64,000 bases of DNA from Anthoceros angustus (Eukaryota > Streptophyta > Anthocerotopsida > Anthocerotales > Anthocerotaceae), in NCBI GenBank assembly GCA_010909165.1, contig VJWM01000172.1, forward strand, positions 62,001-126,000, read 5' to 3'. Each line of letters starts with the position of its first letter. Positions within the stretch are counted from its first letter, which is position 1. Shown piece after piece: positions 10,985 to 20,760 of the stretch. The notes under the pieces were generated by a model. The model was not told the origin of the DNA, made no database searches, and was given only the letters and a program-made list of their open reading frames with translations. A program made the position numbers and the translations under genes.

Positions 10985-11150
10985 CTACTTTTCGCCAGAC
11001 TCCACGCTATCATCTTCGTTGGGCACGGCATCATGACCATCATCTTCACTGTCCTCGGTGGCACTTTGACTCGCTGGTTGAATAAAGCCTCGCAATTCAA
11101 TTAACTTATCCTTGATTGCCTTCTTATCCACAGCGTACAAATGTTTCCGC
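10985..11150 (-). pseudogene. Possible terminal exon or gene fragment, unrecognised
   Basis: The minus strand encodes KHLYAVDKKAIKDKLIELRG followed by an acidic tail (SEDDGHDAVPNEDD) and a TAG stop at 10987-10985. The composition and uninterrupted 50-codon frame look protein-like. An upstream in-frame TGA means it would need a splice acceptor near 11150 (TTGAAG). I do not recognise the family. It lies between the arms of the 10077/12569 inverted repeat, so it may be a transposon remnant. Confidence 0.35.
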
Positions 11151-11435
11151 CTTCAAGTTGAACTCATAATAGAGGATGATAGTTTAGTGAACAAAAACCT
11201 CTACTTACACGATGGTCTATTTCTACGGCAGTCTCAAAGTAATGCTATGCTTCATGTTTTGGCGGGTACCTGAACAAGCCCATATATTCTTCGAGAACGA
11301 AGCTGCACATAGTACAGTACGAATGAATGAATGAATGAAAATAGGTCCATAGGTATTTTGGAAAATGCGCGCAACCATGGCATGAGAGGAGTTTCAATAT
11401 ACGCATCCATAAAGAGAACGCTGGCCGGCCGGCGC

Positions 11436-11705
11436 TCTTCCCCAACAAGCCTTCTACATGGGCGGCGGCGCCTTCTCCAAGCCTTGCGGCGCCTTCCCCA
11501 ACAAGCCTTGCCCATGGGCGCCGGCCGGCCGCGCCCCTAAGCCTTGCCCATGGGCACCGGCGGCGGTGCCCTTCTAACAAGCCTTGCCCATGGGCGCCGG
11601 CGGTCGGCGCCTTCCCCAACAAGCCTTGCCCATGGGCCGGCCGGTCGGTGCCCTCCTCATGTACCTCCCCACCCCATGGGCGCCGGCGGCACCTCCCATG
11701 CATGT
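11436..11705. repeat. GC-rich minisatellite
   Basis: About five degenerate units built on AAGCCTTGCCCATGGGCGCC followed by GGCGGN words and CTTCCCCAAC. Units are about 45-55 bp and rich in self-complementary GGCGCC/GGCCGG sites. Related words (GGCGCCGGC) recur as a palindrome at 12361-12384. Confidence 0.8.
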
Positions 11706-11858
11706 TCTCCTCATGGGCTGCCGTTAATAAAATAAATAATTAGTGCTTCCTATGTGTCTCAACCTGGGATAGCTACTCAAGTGGTTTGGAAACAGGGTCA
11801 TCGGCTCGAATCCTCAAGAGGTTAAAAAAATAAACTTTGTTGATTTTATGGGCGCATG

Positions 11859-12112
11859 GGCGCGGGCATTTAAGGGTGCTAGCATGCCCATCTATTGAGG
11901 ATGACTTGAGGTGTGCAGGATATATTCCACAACGGATCCATGGGTATGAGGTTTTGCCAGATGCTAACAAAGAATTGACATTCGAGGCCCACCGCAGAGG
12001 ACTTGCGCAATTCTGGGCAAAGGTTGTATGTATCAACGAGAAGGACTCTTTGAAAGCGCAGGTGGTTTTTTTGAATGCTCGTCGACTGAAGACCAAAACT
12101 GAGAAGGACTGA
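11859..12112 (+). pseudogene. Protein-like fragment, unrecognised
   Basis: An open plus-strand stretch ends in PDANKELTFEAHRRGLAQFW and AKVVCINEKDSLKAQ, then a TGA at 12110-12112. It has balanced composition, unlike its surroundings. No start, splice context or family is recognisable. It could be a decayed transposase piece within the inverted-repeat pair. Confidence 0.25.
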
Positions 12113-12162
12113 ATGAAGACTCAAGGGCTTTAGGCGAGAACGATAGCTTCGATGAACAGGAA

Positions 12163-12214
12163 CTAGAGCGGATTCGAAATTCGGTCATCGTGATGGATTC
12201 GAAGTCCGCTCTAG
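12163..12214. repeat. Hairpin-forming inverted repeat
   Basis: CTAGAGCGGATTCGAA (12163-12178) is answered by TTCGAAGTCCGCTCTAG (12198-12214), a 16 bp stem with one unpaired base and a 19 bp loop. Confidence 0.75.
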
Positions 12215-12360
12215 CACCGGATAAGTCACAAGTTAGCGATAGAGAGTAGGTTTATGGTTCTGTAGGCATCTAGATGTGCTTCTTCTCTGTGTTCGTAATA
12301 ACTTTTGGACCCGTTGCAGTGAGGCAATTGATGATTTCATTTTCCCCGCTTCCTCAAGCG

Positions 12361-12384
12361 AAGGCGCCGGCAGGCCGGCGCCTT
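12361..12384. repeat. Perfect 11 bp palindrome
   Basis: AAGGCGCCGGC and GCCGGCGCCTT are separated by two bases. The same GGCGCCGGC words form the minisatellite at 11436-11705. Confidence 0.8.
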
Positions 12385-12589
12385 TGCTTGGATTTGTTGT
12401 CTTTGTGTGTTGGAAACGGGTTTTCATGATAACTACTTGTTAGAAAACGGTCGACCTTTCTTGAAAACAAGGTAAAACGCATATTTCGGGACTGTGTAGA
12501 ATGTGCTAAGAGGGTTTCCATGTCACAGAAGGGGGTTCGGATATTCACCCCCTTCGAAAGATACGGTGTTCTATGCAGAATTCACTTCC

Positions 12590-14252
12590 CACAAGCCACA
12601 ATCTTCCAAAGTCGTAGAATTGTGGCTCCCGTTATGAGATGCCTTTTTGTTTATGTGTGAATCAGATGCATGCGAATTGCATACCATTGGAAAGTCCGTG
12701 ATAGCATGAGAAAGGCCTCATTTTCCCACATTTATTGAGCACGAGATGAGGACATGAAAATGGAAAGATTGCAGCTCATGAATTATTGGAAAAATAGGCC
12801 AGTAGAACCTGATTATTGTGGATTATCTACTTGCACCAAGAGCATCATCTCCCTCTAGGCATCTAGGCACAGGATGCTTAACTACAACAATTTTATAAGA
12901 GTATGTGCAATATTTTCATAAATGTGTGTCCATTTAGTTTGAGCCCTTTGGATACACATTTATAGTTATATTTTTACATATTAATTACACTCCCTTTCCT
13001 TCGGAGACACTTTTTTAATTAGATCAACATGGTCATCATGTTGATCTATGTCGCATCAAGTTGGTCTAAGGTGTCACTGGGTTTGTGGGTTAGAACAATT
13101 AAAACATTTTTTTACCCTTAACCCTAAATTTGGAATATTTATTACTATAATTTTTAAAAAATATAACTACTCTAGAGTTGCGACTTTGTGTGTCTATTTT
13201 TATTCACCAAAAACTCAGAAATAATTCAATGGATCTAGAACTTATTATCTATAGAGATATCGTCACTTACAATGTTTTTTTTCTTTTTGCTCGATTAAAA
13301 TAGCCCTAAACCTTACATAAAAACAGAAAGAAGTCTATTATATACTCTCAATGGACTATAATACTTCTTTTTCTTCTACTTGGGTTATAGGAAGGTCATG
13401 CCAAAGAAAAAAAGGTATGAACATTCTTGTCTTCGGTAACCTAGTTGGGTGGGAGGAAGGTCGTGCCAAAGAAAAAAGTATGAACCTTCTTGTCTTCGGT
13501 AACCCATGTGGGGGTGATAGAAAGAGAAAACAAAACGCTTGAATAAGTTCAAAGGCCTCCGCTGCCAGGAACCGAACCCACATCACATCGATGCCAAGAG
13601 ACGGCAACTACAACGACATGTCATAGCTTCATTTTTCTTGGGCATAATTTTGCTTCAAGAAGGCACTGGAGTCGATTTCCACTGAAGACACCTATCGAAG
13701 AAATATGGGCACCGCATATATTTCCACCGGAACAGACATGTGAAAGCGCTCCCAGACACCACGATTTAAATTTCAAAGAATTGGTGTATAACAGCAAGTG
13801 CGCCACTTCAGTCGGAACCCGCTGCTTGACGGCGTCGGCCAGACTTCACACATCTGTTCATGAGGTAAGCAGCCTTTCCTCCCTTCTGAGGGCACTCACC
13901 ATTCCTAACGTACCATTGATCGAGAGATTTTACAGAATCCCAAACCCAGTCAATCTTTAAGAACTCTTGATCCCTCAAACTCTTTTTAAAAACTCATCCC
14001 CTGTTGATGAAAGATTTTTACTTCGATCAACAGAGTGCGTCAGTCAGTCTCTTGAGTACTCTTGAGGGAACTCTACATCCCTCAATCTCTTGGAAAAAAC
14101 TCACCCCCTGTTTGATCGATTGGTATAATTTTGGTAGTCCCTCCTGTCTTTCAAGAAATCACTTCCTGAGGATCGATACACAAAATCTCATTCCCTTACT
14201 GAGCTACAAATCCAGATGGTTAGTTCCCCCACGCTTCGTGATTCAGTAGATG
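12590..14252. other. AT-rich gene-free region
   Basis: No coding sequence supported. It contains a two-copy 65 bp tandem repeat at 13381-13510 and A/T-rich stretches at 12900-13330. The segment just left of the 14253 gene would include its 3' flank. Confidence 0.4.
13381..13510. repeat. Two-copy 65 bp tandem repeat
   Basis: Each unit contains GGAAGGTC(A/G)TGCCAAAG, a poly-A run, TATGAAC(A/C)TTCTTG and TCTTCGGTAACC. The units begin near 13381 and 13446. Confidence 0.8.
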
Positions 14253-15566
14253 TCAGAGATCACGTGTAAGACCCATTGCTATCAACGTCGAAAAGATCAA
14301 GTCGCGCACCTCTGGTTTGTTCCCCACACCTAAAAAGTGGAGCACTCCAATCTTTTTCTTTTGGTTGTGCCTGTAGATGGCCAGCACCTCTCCTGTGGCC
14401 TCTACGAAGCATTCATAGTAGGTCTTTTTCCTCTTCTTTCGACCCAGCAGACGCACCTGTCCAACTCCCTCACTGTGGAGCCCTACTATGTCTATGTGGC
14501 TGAAAGCAAGGAGGACATCATAACGCTGCTCGACGTACTGACGACGATGTTCGTCGCGTTTCCGAAAGTGACGACTCACCAATAAGCTCCCCGCTCGACT
14601 TCGTCCGATTCCGTTTTCCACCTTGGCACTGGTTACCGTACCGTGCAAGGAACCACCGGAGGTGATGAAGGCGTTCAGCTCCTTGCTCCCTGAAAGGCTT
14701 TGCTTCTCCTCTGGAAGGCGGATGTCATACACTCCTGCCGTTGCGTTCTCTAAGCTCGCCGACATCCTTCTTGCTCTGCCGAACAAAGAGAGAGGATTGT
14801 TGAGCCATGTCGTCGCAGTGTATACCCGCCTCTTGCTGGAGTCTGAGACGGTGAACTGAACCTGTTTCCCTCTCTTGATTTTGGATGCGAGGTTGCGGGG
14901 CGTTACCAGTTCCAGCTTGTTCACCCCAGCCGACGGATCTCGCAGTGTCTCCGACTCCTGGCTATGCAGCGGCTCCGAATTCTTACCCTGCCGCTAACCA
15001 TAAAATGAACACCACTTCAGCTACCAGCTCATTAGGGCTGCCAAGGGAGATTCGCAACAGGTACCTACCTCGAGGAAGATGGAAAGATCATCTGCCAGCC
15101 TCTGCGTCTCGTCCGATTGGAGTTGCACCTTCTCGATGCGTTCAGTGTTGGCGCATGCGCAAGAGCAGAGAATGAAGTGGAGGAGTCCGTGTGGACTGTT
15201 ATGGAGATAGTAAACCAGGGAGAAGGTTTTGGATGCAGATATTCTGGCCCTGAGCAACAGCCGCTCCCTGTCCGCTTCATCGTTGCAATGGTTCTGCAAG
15301 TGACAAGCTTAGCAAGCCAGTGCACCGAGCACTTGGTGCTCCAGGTAGCAAGCTCCTGCAAACTTGCAATCTACAAGCTGCACTGCTTTCACCTTGCAAA
15401 GGTTGAGTTGATTGCGCACGTGCAAGATCCAATCCTTAAGAACTACATAGCTGGACCGCGTGGAGGCCTCGCCGGAGTCTATCAAAATGTTCAAGTATGG
15501 AAGAGCTGCCGAGAAAGTGGAGACGATATCCTGCACAAGCGTCTCGGCCACCACTAGGATTGCCAT
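14253..15566 (-). CDS. Unrecognised 377-aa protein, three exons
   Basis: Model: exons 15566-15393, 15293-15069 and 14987-14253 (174, 225 and 735 nt). Both introns are phase 0 and GT-AG, 99 and 81 bp. The ATG gives MAILVVAETLVQDIVSTFSA. Residues 1-130 look helical. Residues 134-377 are basic and probably beta-rich, with NNPLSLFGRARR, RLLGRKKRKKTYYECFVEAT and a hydrophobic end VRDLIFSTLIAMGL. A short helical N-terminus before a beta domain ending in a hydrophobic helix loosely recalls RPW8/MLKL-type N-termini and tubby/LURP-one-like C-termini, but no signature motif confirms either. The middle exon contains Cys-rich sequence and might hide another intron. The consistent splice phases argue that this is a real gene. 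Confidence 0.6.
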
Positions 15567-15795
15567 CCCGCAAAGCTTCAAAGGAGATGTGCATCGTGCT
15601 CTTACAGTGGTCCGAGGACCTTTCTTCTCAAGGTTTCTTCCATGGTTGACGGTTCCGTGACGCTCTTTGTGCGTCACGCGTTTCCTTTGGCCTCAAGTAA
15701 TGTGTGGCCCACACTTTGCACTTTCACCACGACGAATGACAAAATGGACTCCTGACTTGTTAAACTACACCTTTACACTCGGCTCACAGCTACCC

Positions 15796-15930
15796 AATCG
15801 GTGTCATCGTAAATGACAAACAGTGCTCTCTAACAAAGCCTTCTCGATCGGTGTTATCCTAAATGACAAACAGCGCTCTCTAACAGAGCCTCCTCGATCG
15901 GTGCCATCGTAAATGGCGAACAGCGCTTTC
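15796..15930. repeat. Tandem repeat, 50 bp period, 2.7 copies
   Basis: ATCGGTGtCATCgTAAATGaC is repeated at about 15797, 15847 and 15897, each copy followed by AAACAG(T/C)GCTCTCTAACA. Non-coding. Confidence 0.85.
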
Positions 15931-16059
15931 CAAGCTCGAGACAACGTCTTCGTCTTTTGGTGACTGCCCATCGTGAAGGCGCTTTTCTTCGTTGTGATTG
16001 TGAAAGTTTATTGTCACAGTGAAGGTGTCGTCTTCCGTGTGAATATTTACTACGACGGG

Positions 16060-16545
16060 AAGGTGAGCCCAAAGGATGTGGTGACTTGGAATGCCCTGAT
16101 TGCTGGGTATGGACAGAAAGGGCTTGTTCAAGGGGCGCTGTTTTTGTATGGGTGAATGCAGCAGGAGGGCATGATTGTGGCTAATGAGGTTACTTTTGCT
16201 TACCTTTTTGAAGGCGTGTGCAATCGTTGGTGCCTTACAACAGAAGGGGAGGCCCTAATTGTAGCTAATGAGGTTACTTTTGCTTGCCTTTTGAAGGCGT
16301 GTGCAAGCGTTGGTGCTTTACAGAAGGGGAGGGCTTGATTGTAACTGATGAGGTTACTTTTGCTTGCCTTTTGGAGGCGTGTGCAAGCGTTGGTGCTTAC
16401 AGAAGGGCAGGCAGCTGCACTCACAGATTGTGCAAAGAGGACATTTGGATAACATACTTGTGGGCGCTTCCCTAGTGGAGCTGTATACCAAGTGTGGCGA
16501 ATTGGAAGATGCACGCCTCGTTTTTGACAGCTTGGCCAAGAAAAT
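16060..16545 (+). pseudogene. PPR (PLS-type) pseudogene with repeated segment
   Basis: The plus strand shows decayed pentatricopeptide repeats: DVVTWNALIAGYGQKGLVQG, a stop after LFLYG, then MQQEGM...NEVTF. Next come LLKACASVGALQKGRQLHSQ, GASLVELYTKCGELEDA and RLVFDSLAKK. The segment encoding NEVTFACLLKACASVGALQK occurs three times in tandem (starts 16174, 16258, 16338; spacing 84 and 80 bp), with frameshifts between copies. Intact PLS-PPR proteins bind organellar RNA for editing or processing; this copy cannot. It stops where a CACTA-like sequence begins. Confidence 0.88.
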
Positions 16546-17365
16546 TCTTACAACGATATTTGTAATGCGCTTGGCATTATTTATAAATCGATAAATTTTA
16601 CGACGTATTTGTAATGAACATGACACATCAACAATTTTACTAATATATAATCTCATAAATGACATAAATCAGGAAAAGGTGTCCTCTACAATTTTACAAT
16701 GGCATTTGCGATAAGCATGCCACATCAGCAATCTTATCAATATATAACCTCATAAATGACAAAAATAAGGAAAAGGTCTCTTCCACAATTTTATAACGGC
16801 ATTTGCAACAAACATGCCACATCAGCTAATAATATATTTATTCATGGATACATAATGACATAATTCATGAAAAAATTTGGCTTCTGCATTTTACAACCAT
16901 AGTTACGACGCATATGCCACGTCGAACTTGCCACATCAGCAAATAATAAATCTATTCATAGGTATTCCCATAAATGGTATTATTCCAAAAAATCAAGTCT
17001 TGCACAATTTACAACCACATCTACAACAAACATGGTTTACAGCAACTTTTACAAGTACCAATTACAACATCCTTTACAAACAACATGCCATGTCATTATA
17101 TATTAAAAAAATATAGTTTTATTAACAAATAATCCCCCTAGTTTCTTAAATAAAAAAGAGTTTATGCACAATTAACAACATCATGTACAACAAGCATGCC
17201 ATGTCAACAAATCCCCGTTGTAAAATCCGTGCCAATATGCCATATCAACAAACCTCTGTTGTAAAATCTGTGCCACATCATATTAGTTAGGAACCCTTGT
17301 TGTAAATGTTCGAAAAACTTACAACAGGGCTTTGAGTTGTAGTAAGAGTGTTGTAGTTTTCTTTG
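16537..17365. mobile_element. CACTA-like (En/Spm) non-autonomous remnant with subterminal repeats
   Basis: The left end reads CAAGAAAATTCTTACAACG. The right end (17330-17365) contains TTGTAGTTTTCTTTG, which inverts to a similar start. Between them are about six degenerate units of 97-117 bp carrying ACAATTTTACAACGGCATTT and ATGCCACATCAGCAA words, the style of subterminal repeats in plant CACTA elements (known for the family). The canonical CACTA termini and a 3 bp duplication are not clear, and there is no transposase, so the assignment is tentative. It directly follows the PPR pseudogene. Confidence 0.55.
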
Positions 17366-18415
17366 CGCAGCCGTCATTTTCGCTGTGTTAATTGCAGTTG
17401 TGTGAAGGAGAGAAGACATAAAGCCCGCATCAAGTTGAGGGCACAACAGGTGTTCTCACTCTCTCTGTGCATGACAGGAGCTATTAAGTTCAGTGTACCA
17501 GCCTACAGACCTGTCAAGCTTCAAGGATTAGCTGATGGATAGCACATTTGCAAGCATCATGATGGCTAGCTACAATAATCTGGTGGGAATGCAAGCTCTC
17601 AATTTATAGTGGACTTAGTTGTAGGGAAGGGTTGGAAGCATGGATTGAAGCTGTTTCGAAGATGTTGAGGGCAACCAAGTGTATGTCGAGCTATAGAAGC
17701 TCTGAAGGCCCATTAATTGGGTTTTCTAACAACCAGATCCTAGAAGAAGAAACTGAACATGGTGAAATTGAACTAGGGAAGCCAAGTTTTCGGAAACTTG
17801 GCAGATGAGAATGTGAAGTATTTCACAACGGAAGTGCCTCTATTAGAGGTTGCCTTAGCTAGGATGAGTTGCAAGAGTGGAGAGAAAGCTGAAACCTTTT
17901 GAAACTGTGGCTGCGGGTTCTCGGCATCTTGCGGGTCTGGTCCGCCTACCCTACATGCTCAAAGCTTTTTCTACGCTCCTTACAAATGTCTCCTCGTTAC
18001 AAGCACGATCTTGTTTCTTCTTTTCTCTAAAGCTCGGGTTCCCAAGCATGTGGAACAAAGTCTTTGGGTGGTTGAGCCAGTTGCGTCCTCATGGAATGGA
18101 GGACGCTCCCCGGGCACTTGAAAAGCATCTCCTATCCAAGACCTTGTCTAACCTCTGAGGCTCTGAGTGGAGTAAACTTCCACCTTACCAGGTGAATTGC
18201 AAGGTCCTGGATAGAAGGATAAACAGGTGCTCATCTTCTATAGACGTTGATCACAAGGTGGGTCTTGAAAACATTTCTTCACCTTCTTCTTTCCTCCGCT
18301 CAAAGACACATCTCCACCATACATCCATGCCTTTGCCTGCGATGGAAGTCTACGAAGGTGTATACAATGGTTCAATATGGTCACACTTGGGACAGATAAC
18401 ATGCGGAGAACTTCA
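17366..18415. other. Spacer with a duplicated hydrolase exon fragment
   Basis: No intact gene. At 18050-18095, minus-strand sequence nearly repeats part of the neighbouring hydrolase exon at 18630-18670 ([15 protein letters not shown] against [15 protein letters not shown]), so a piece of that gene was copied downstream. Confidence 0.5.
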
Positions 18416-20062
18416 TCATTGAGACTGTTGCAGGAACTGGAGAAGGAGGTCATTGAATCTGTCAGGTTCGTCCCACATTGGCCAGTGGGAAGCCTGCCAC
18501 ATGAGAGAACGGGACGATGCGTCCTGTCACGTCTGCAGGGATCAAAAGCAAAAGCATGCTGCAGTGCCAAATGAGTCCAACCATACGAAACGAAGACGGC
18601 GCAGCACCTGGGGGAGCAGCACCAATTCGGCATGTGGGACAAGGTCTTTGGGTGGTTGAGCCAGTTGCGTCCTTATGTAATGGTCACTCTCTCCCCAAAT
18701 GATGAGAGCAGGCAGGGGAATGCAAGAGGATTTCCCTTCCCAGTACCCAAAGAATCCTGCTCTGTAGAGATTTAGAGCTGCTTCCACTGCTCCAGGTTTG
18801 GAGTATGCCTGCACATGCCTACCACGAACACTCGTCTCGTCAGCGCCCACAGAGAATCTCACAAACCCACATAGGCCCATCGTGCTACTTGAGCTGTTAC
18901 GGAGCAGGACCAACCTCTCGATGCCCTCGTCTGACAGAGGATAACAGGGCCCGTACTCAAGCACCTTCCTCAGAAACCTGTATCTGTTAAACCCGGACGT
19001 CTTGGGAAGTCATTGAACTGCCTAAGAAACGGATCTTCTCAGAACCCAAGGAAACTTATGCCAGCCTGACTTGCAGCTCACCTGAACATTCTTATCACCA
19101 TCTCTGGAATCACTGGAAGCTGGAAGAAGTCTGCTTACATAGGCAAACACACAGGCTTCGGACTGAAACACTACAACCAGGGTGGGGCTGGAAGCAAAAA
19201 AGATCCGACACAACTTACAAATGTACCAACTCCTCAACATCTGGCGAACGTCTGACCATAAAGCCCGCCTAAACAAACTTGGGTGGGGGGAATTCACAAT
19301 CACAAGCCTACGCAGCTTGTCTGGATATCTCTCAGCAAAAGCCCAAGCCAAAAATCCTCCCCAGTCATGTCCCACCTGCAACGCAATATTGCACATCAAG
19401 GGCACCTAAACTTCGACGTTGCACTAACCGAAAAGAGACAGGAAGACCTTGCAACTGCACCAAAGTGGCAGGTCTGTCTCCTCCGAAATGCTCAATCAAG
19501 TGCCACACGTCAGATTCCATAGCTTTCCGGCTATAGCTTGCCACACCCTCTGGCTTGGCCGACGAATTGAAGCCCCTCAGGTCTGGAGCAATGACACGAT
19601 AACCTGCCTGAGAAAGGGCCCCAAATTGTGCCATCCAAACATACCAGAAGTTGGGAAATCCGTGTAACAACAGGACCTGCAGATCCAGCTAGCTCTTGTG
19701 AATGCAAGGCGTTTTGAAAGCAGAAGAGACGGAACGATCAGGTTCACAAGAGCTCTCTCTCCTCCTGTACAAACACTCTTTCCACTGACCAGCTCTCCAG
19801 ATGGGCTTCCGCATTCCACAAAGTGAAGTTTTACTGAGGGTGTGGTGAGATATCCGTGAAGAAGTTTACACCCCTCCACCACTTCCTCTCCACAGCATTC
19901 AGAGCTGCTGTTGCCACCACCATTGTCCATGCCAACCGCTCTCATCCCGATTCTGGTTTCAACGCGCAGCGGGCTGAATCTACTCTTCAGGACTTGGATG
20001 TGCATTGGTGGACATCCAAAGCGGCACAAGCGTGCGCTCAGGCTTGACGAGAACAGGGACAT
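18416..20062 (-). CDS. Epoxide-hydrolase-like alpha/beta hydrolase, probably organellar
   Basis: Exons 20062-19790, 19676-19461, 19375-19219, 19112-19082, 18977-18608 and 18493-18416 join in frame to 374 aa. The first about 50 residues ([19 protein letters not shown]...) are Ser/Arg-rich without acid and look like a transit peptide. Catalytic parts are visible: oxyanion motif HGFP (96-99), nucleophile elbow GHDWGG with Asp167, acid in WGESD (Asp324) and SHW with His352. An Asp nucleophile with GHDWGG marks the epoxide hydrolase/dehalogenase branch. Canonical junctions include CTG|GTCAGT and TTG|GTGCAG. The fourth, 31 nt exon ([10 protein letters not shown]) is certain in frame but its left boundary could be 7 nt longer, and exon 5 might contain a small intron. 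The substrate is unknown; plant relatives act on fatty-acid or strigolactone-like epoxides. Confidence 0.87.
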
Positions 20063-20760
20063 CAGGGTGGATACCAGACACTAGAGAACTGAAGTTTTCA
20101 GGAACTGCAGCGATATCCCCTAAGTTTCGGCTGCCACTGACAACCACCACCAAGGATCTGAATTCAGGCCACAAGTAGGAAGGAAACTTTACGGGTATTG
20201 GAAGCACGAGCCCAGGAAGAATCGTTCGATGACCAGAAATGGACAACAGTAAATCTCGAAATCTCTTCCTTTTGACTGCAAGCATCTTACCCATGTAATT
20301 CTACAGCACACCAAGCCACTGTCCTTGCCAATTCCTGCTGTACAGCTACTCATTCTGTCCGAGGAGTACCTGCAGCCCAGCGAGCAACAGGAGCCAGGTG
20401 ACCATATTATGAAACAGAGGCCTGGGTCACATGTACAAGAGGTGACAGTCCAGCCATGTGGAATAAACAGCTGGAAGGCTGTGGATCGGCTTTACTACAC
20501 ATGGTACTTACACACACATCGGGTGGGTGACTTGGATCAGGACACAGACGTCTTTTCCAAAAGTCTTGCCCCTGAAATAAATGGTACCTCTCAAATGAAT
20601 GGGCCCTTTGGCCGTGGCATACAGCATAGTCAGCAAAGAAACAGTCGGTGCCAACAGCATAGACTTGGTAAAATCGCCATCGAGAGAAGAAGAATCATCC
20701 GGGTCAGCAAAAAATTGAACTACTGCTGAAGAACAATGTGTTAGCAACAAAAGCCTCCAG
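20063..20760. other. Spacer between the hydrolase and ACLB genes
   Basis: About 700 bp containing the hydrolase 5' region and the ACLB 3' flank, both genes on the minus strand. An open minus-strand stretch (20294-19980) overlaps the hydrolase start in another frame and has no clear family. Nothing else is supported. Confidence 0.4.

Larger units (their letters stand above)
10077..12569. repeat. Widely spaced inverted repeat pair (10077-10107 / 12540-12569)
   Basis: The left arm contains TATCTTTTGAAGGGGGTGAA; the reverse complement of the right arm matches with about 4 mismatches in 30. The 2.4 kb between the arms includes a possible coding remnant, a GC-rich minisatellite and two hairpins. 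This could mark the ends of an old DNA transposon, but no target duplication was found and the arms may simply be two copies of a dispersed repeat. Confidence 0.5.

Noticed and set aside
13560-13620. tRNA-like T-arm (GGTTCGGTTCC on the minus strand)
   Set aside because: No acceptor, D or anticodon stem can be folded around it.
14922-14924. Start of the unknown gene at 14924
   Set aside because: The codon is GTG, and the open frame continues upstream to a clean acceptor that joins two earlier exons in phase.
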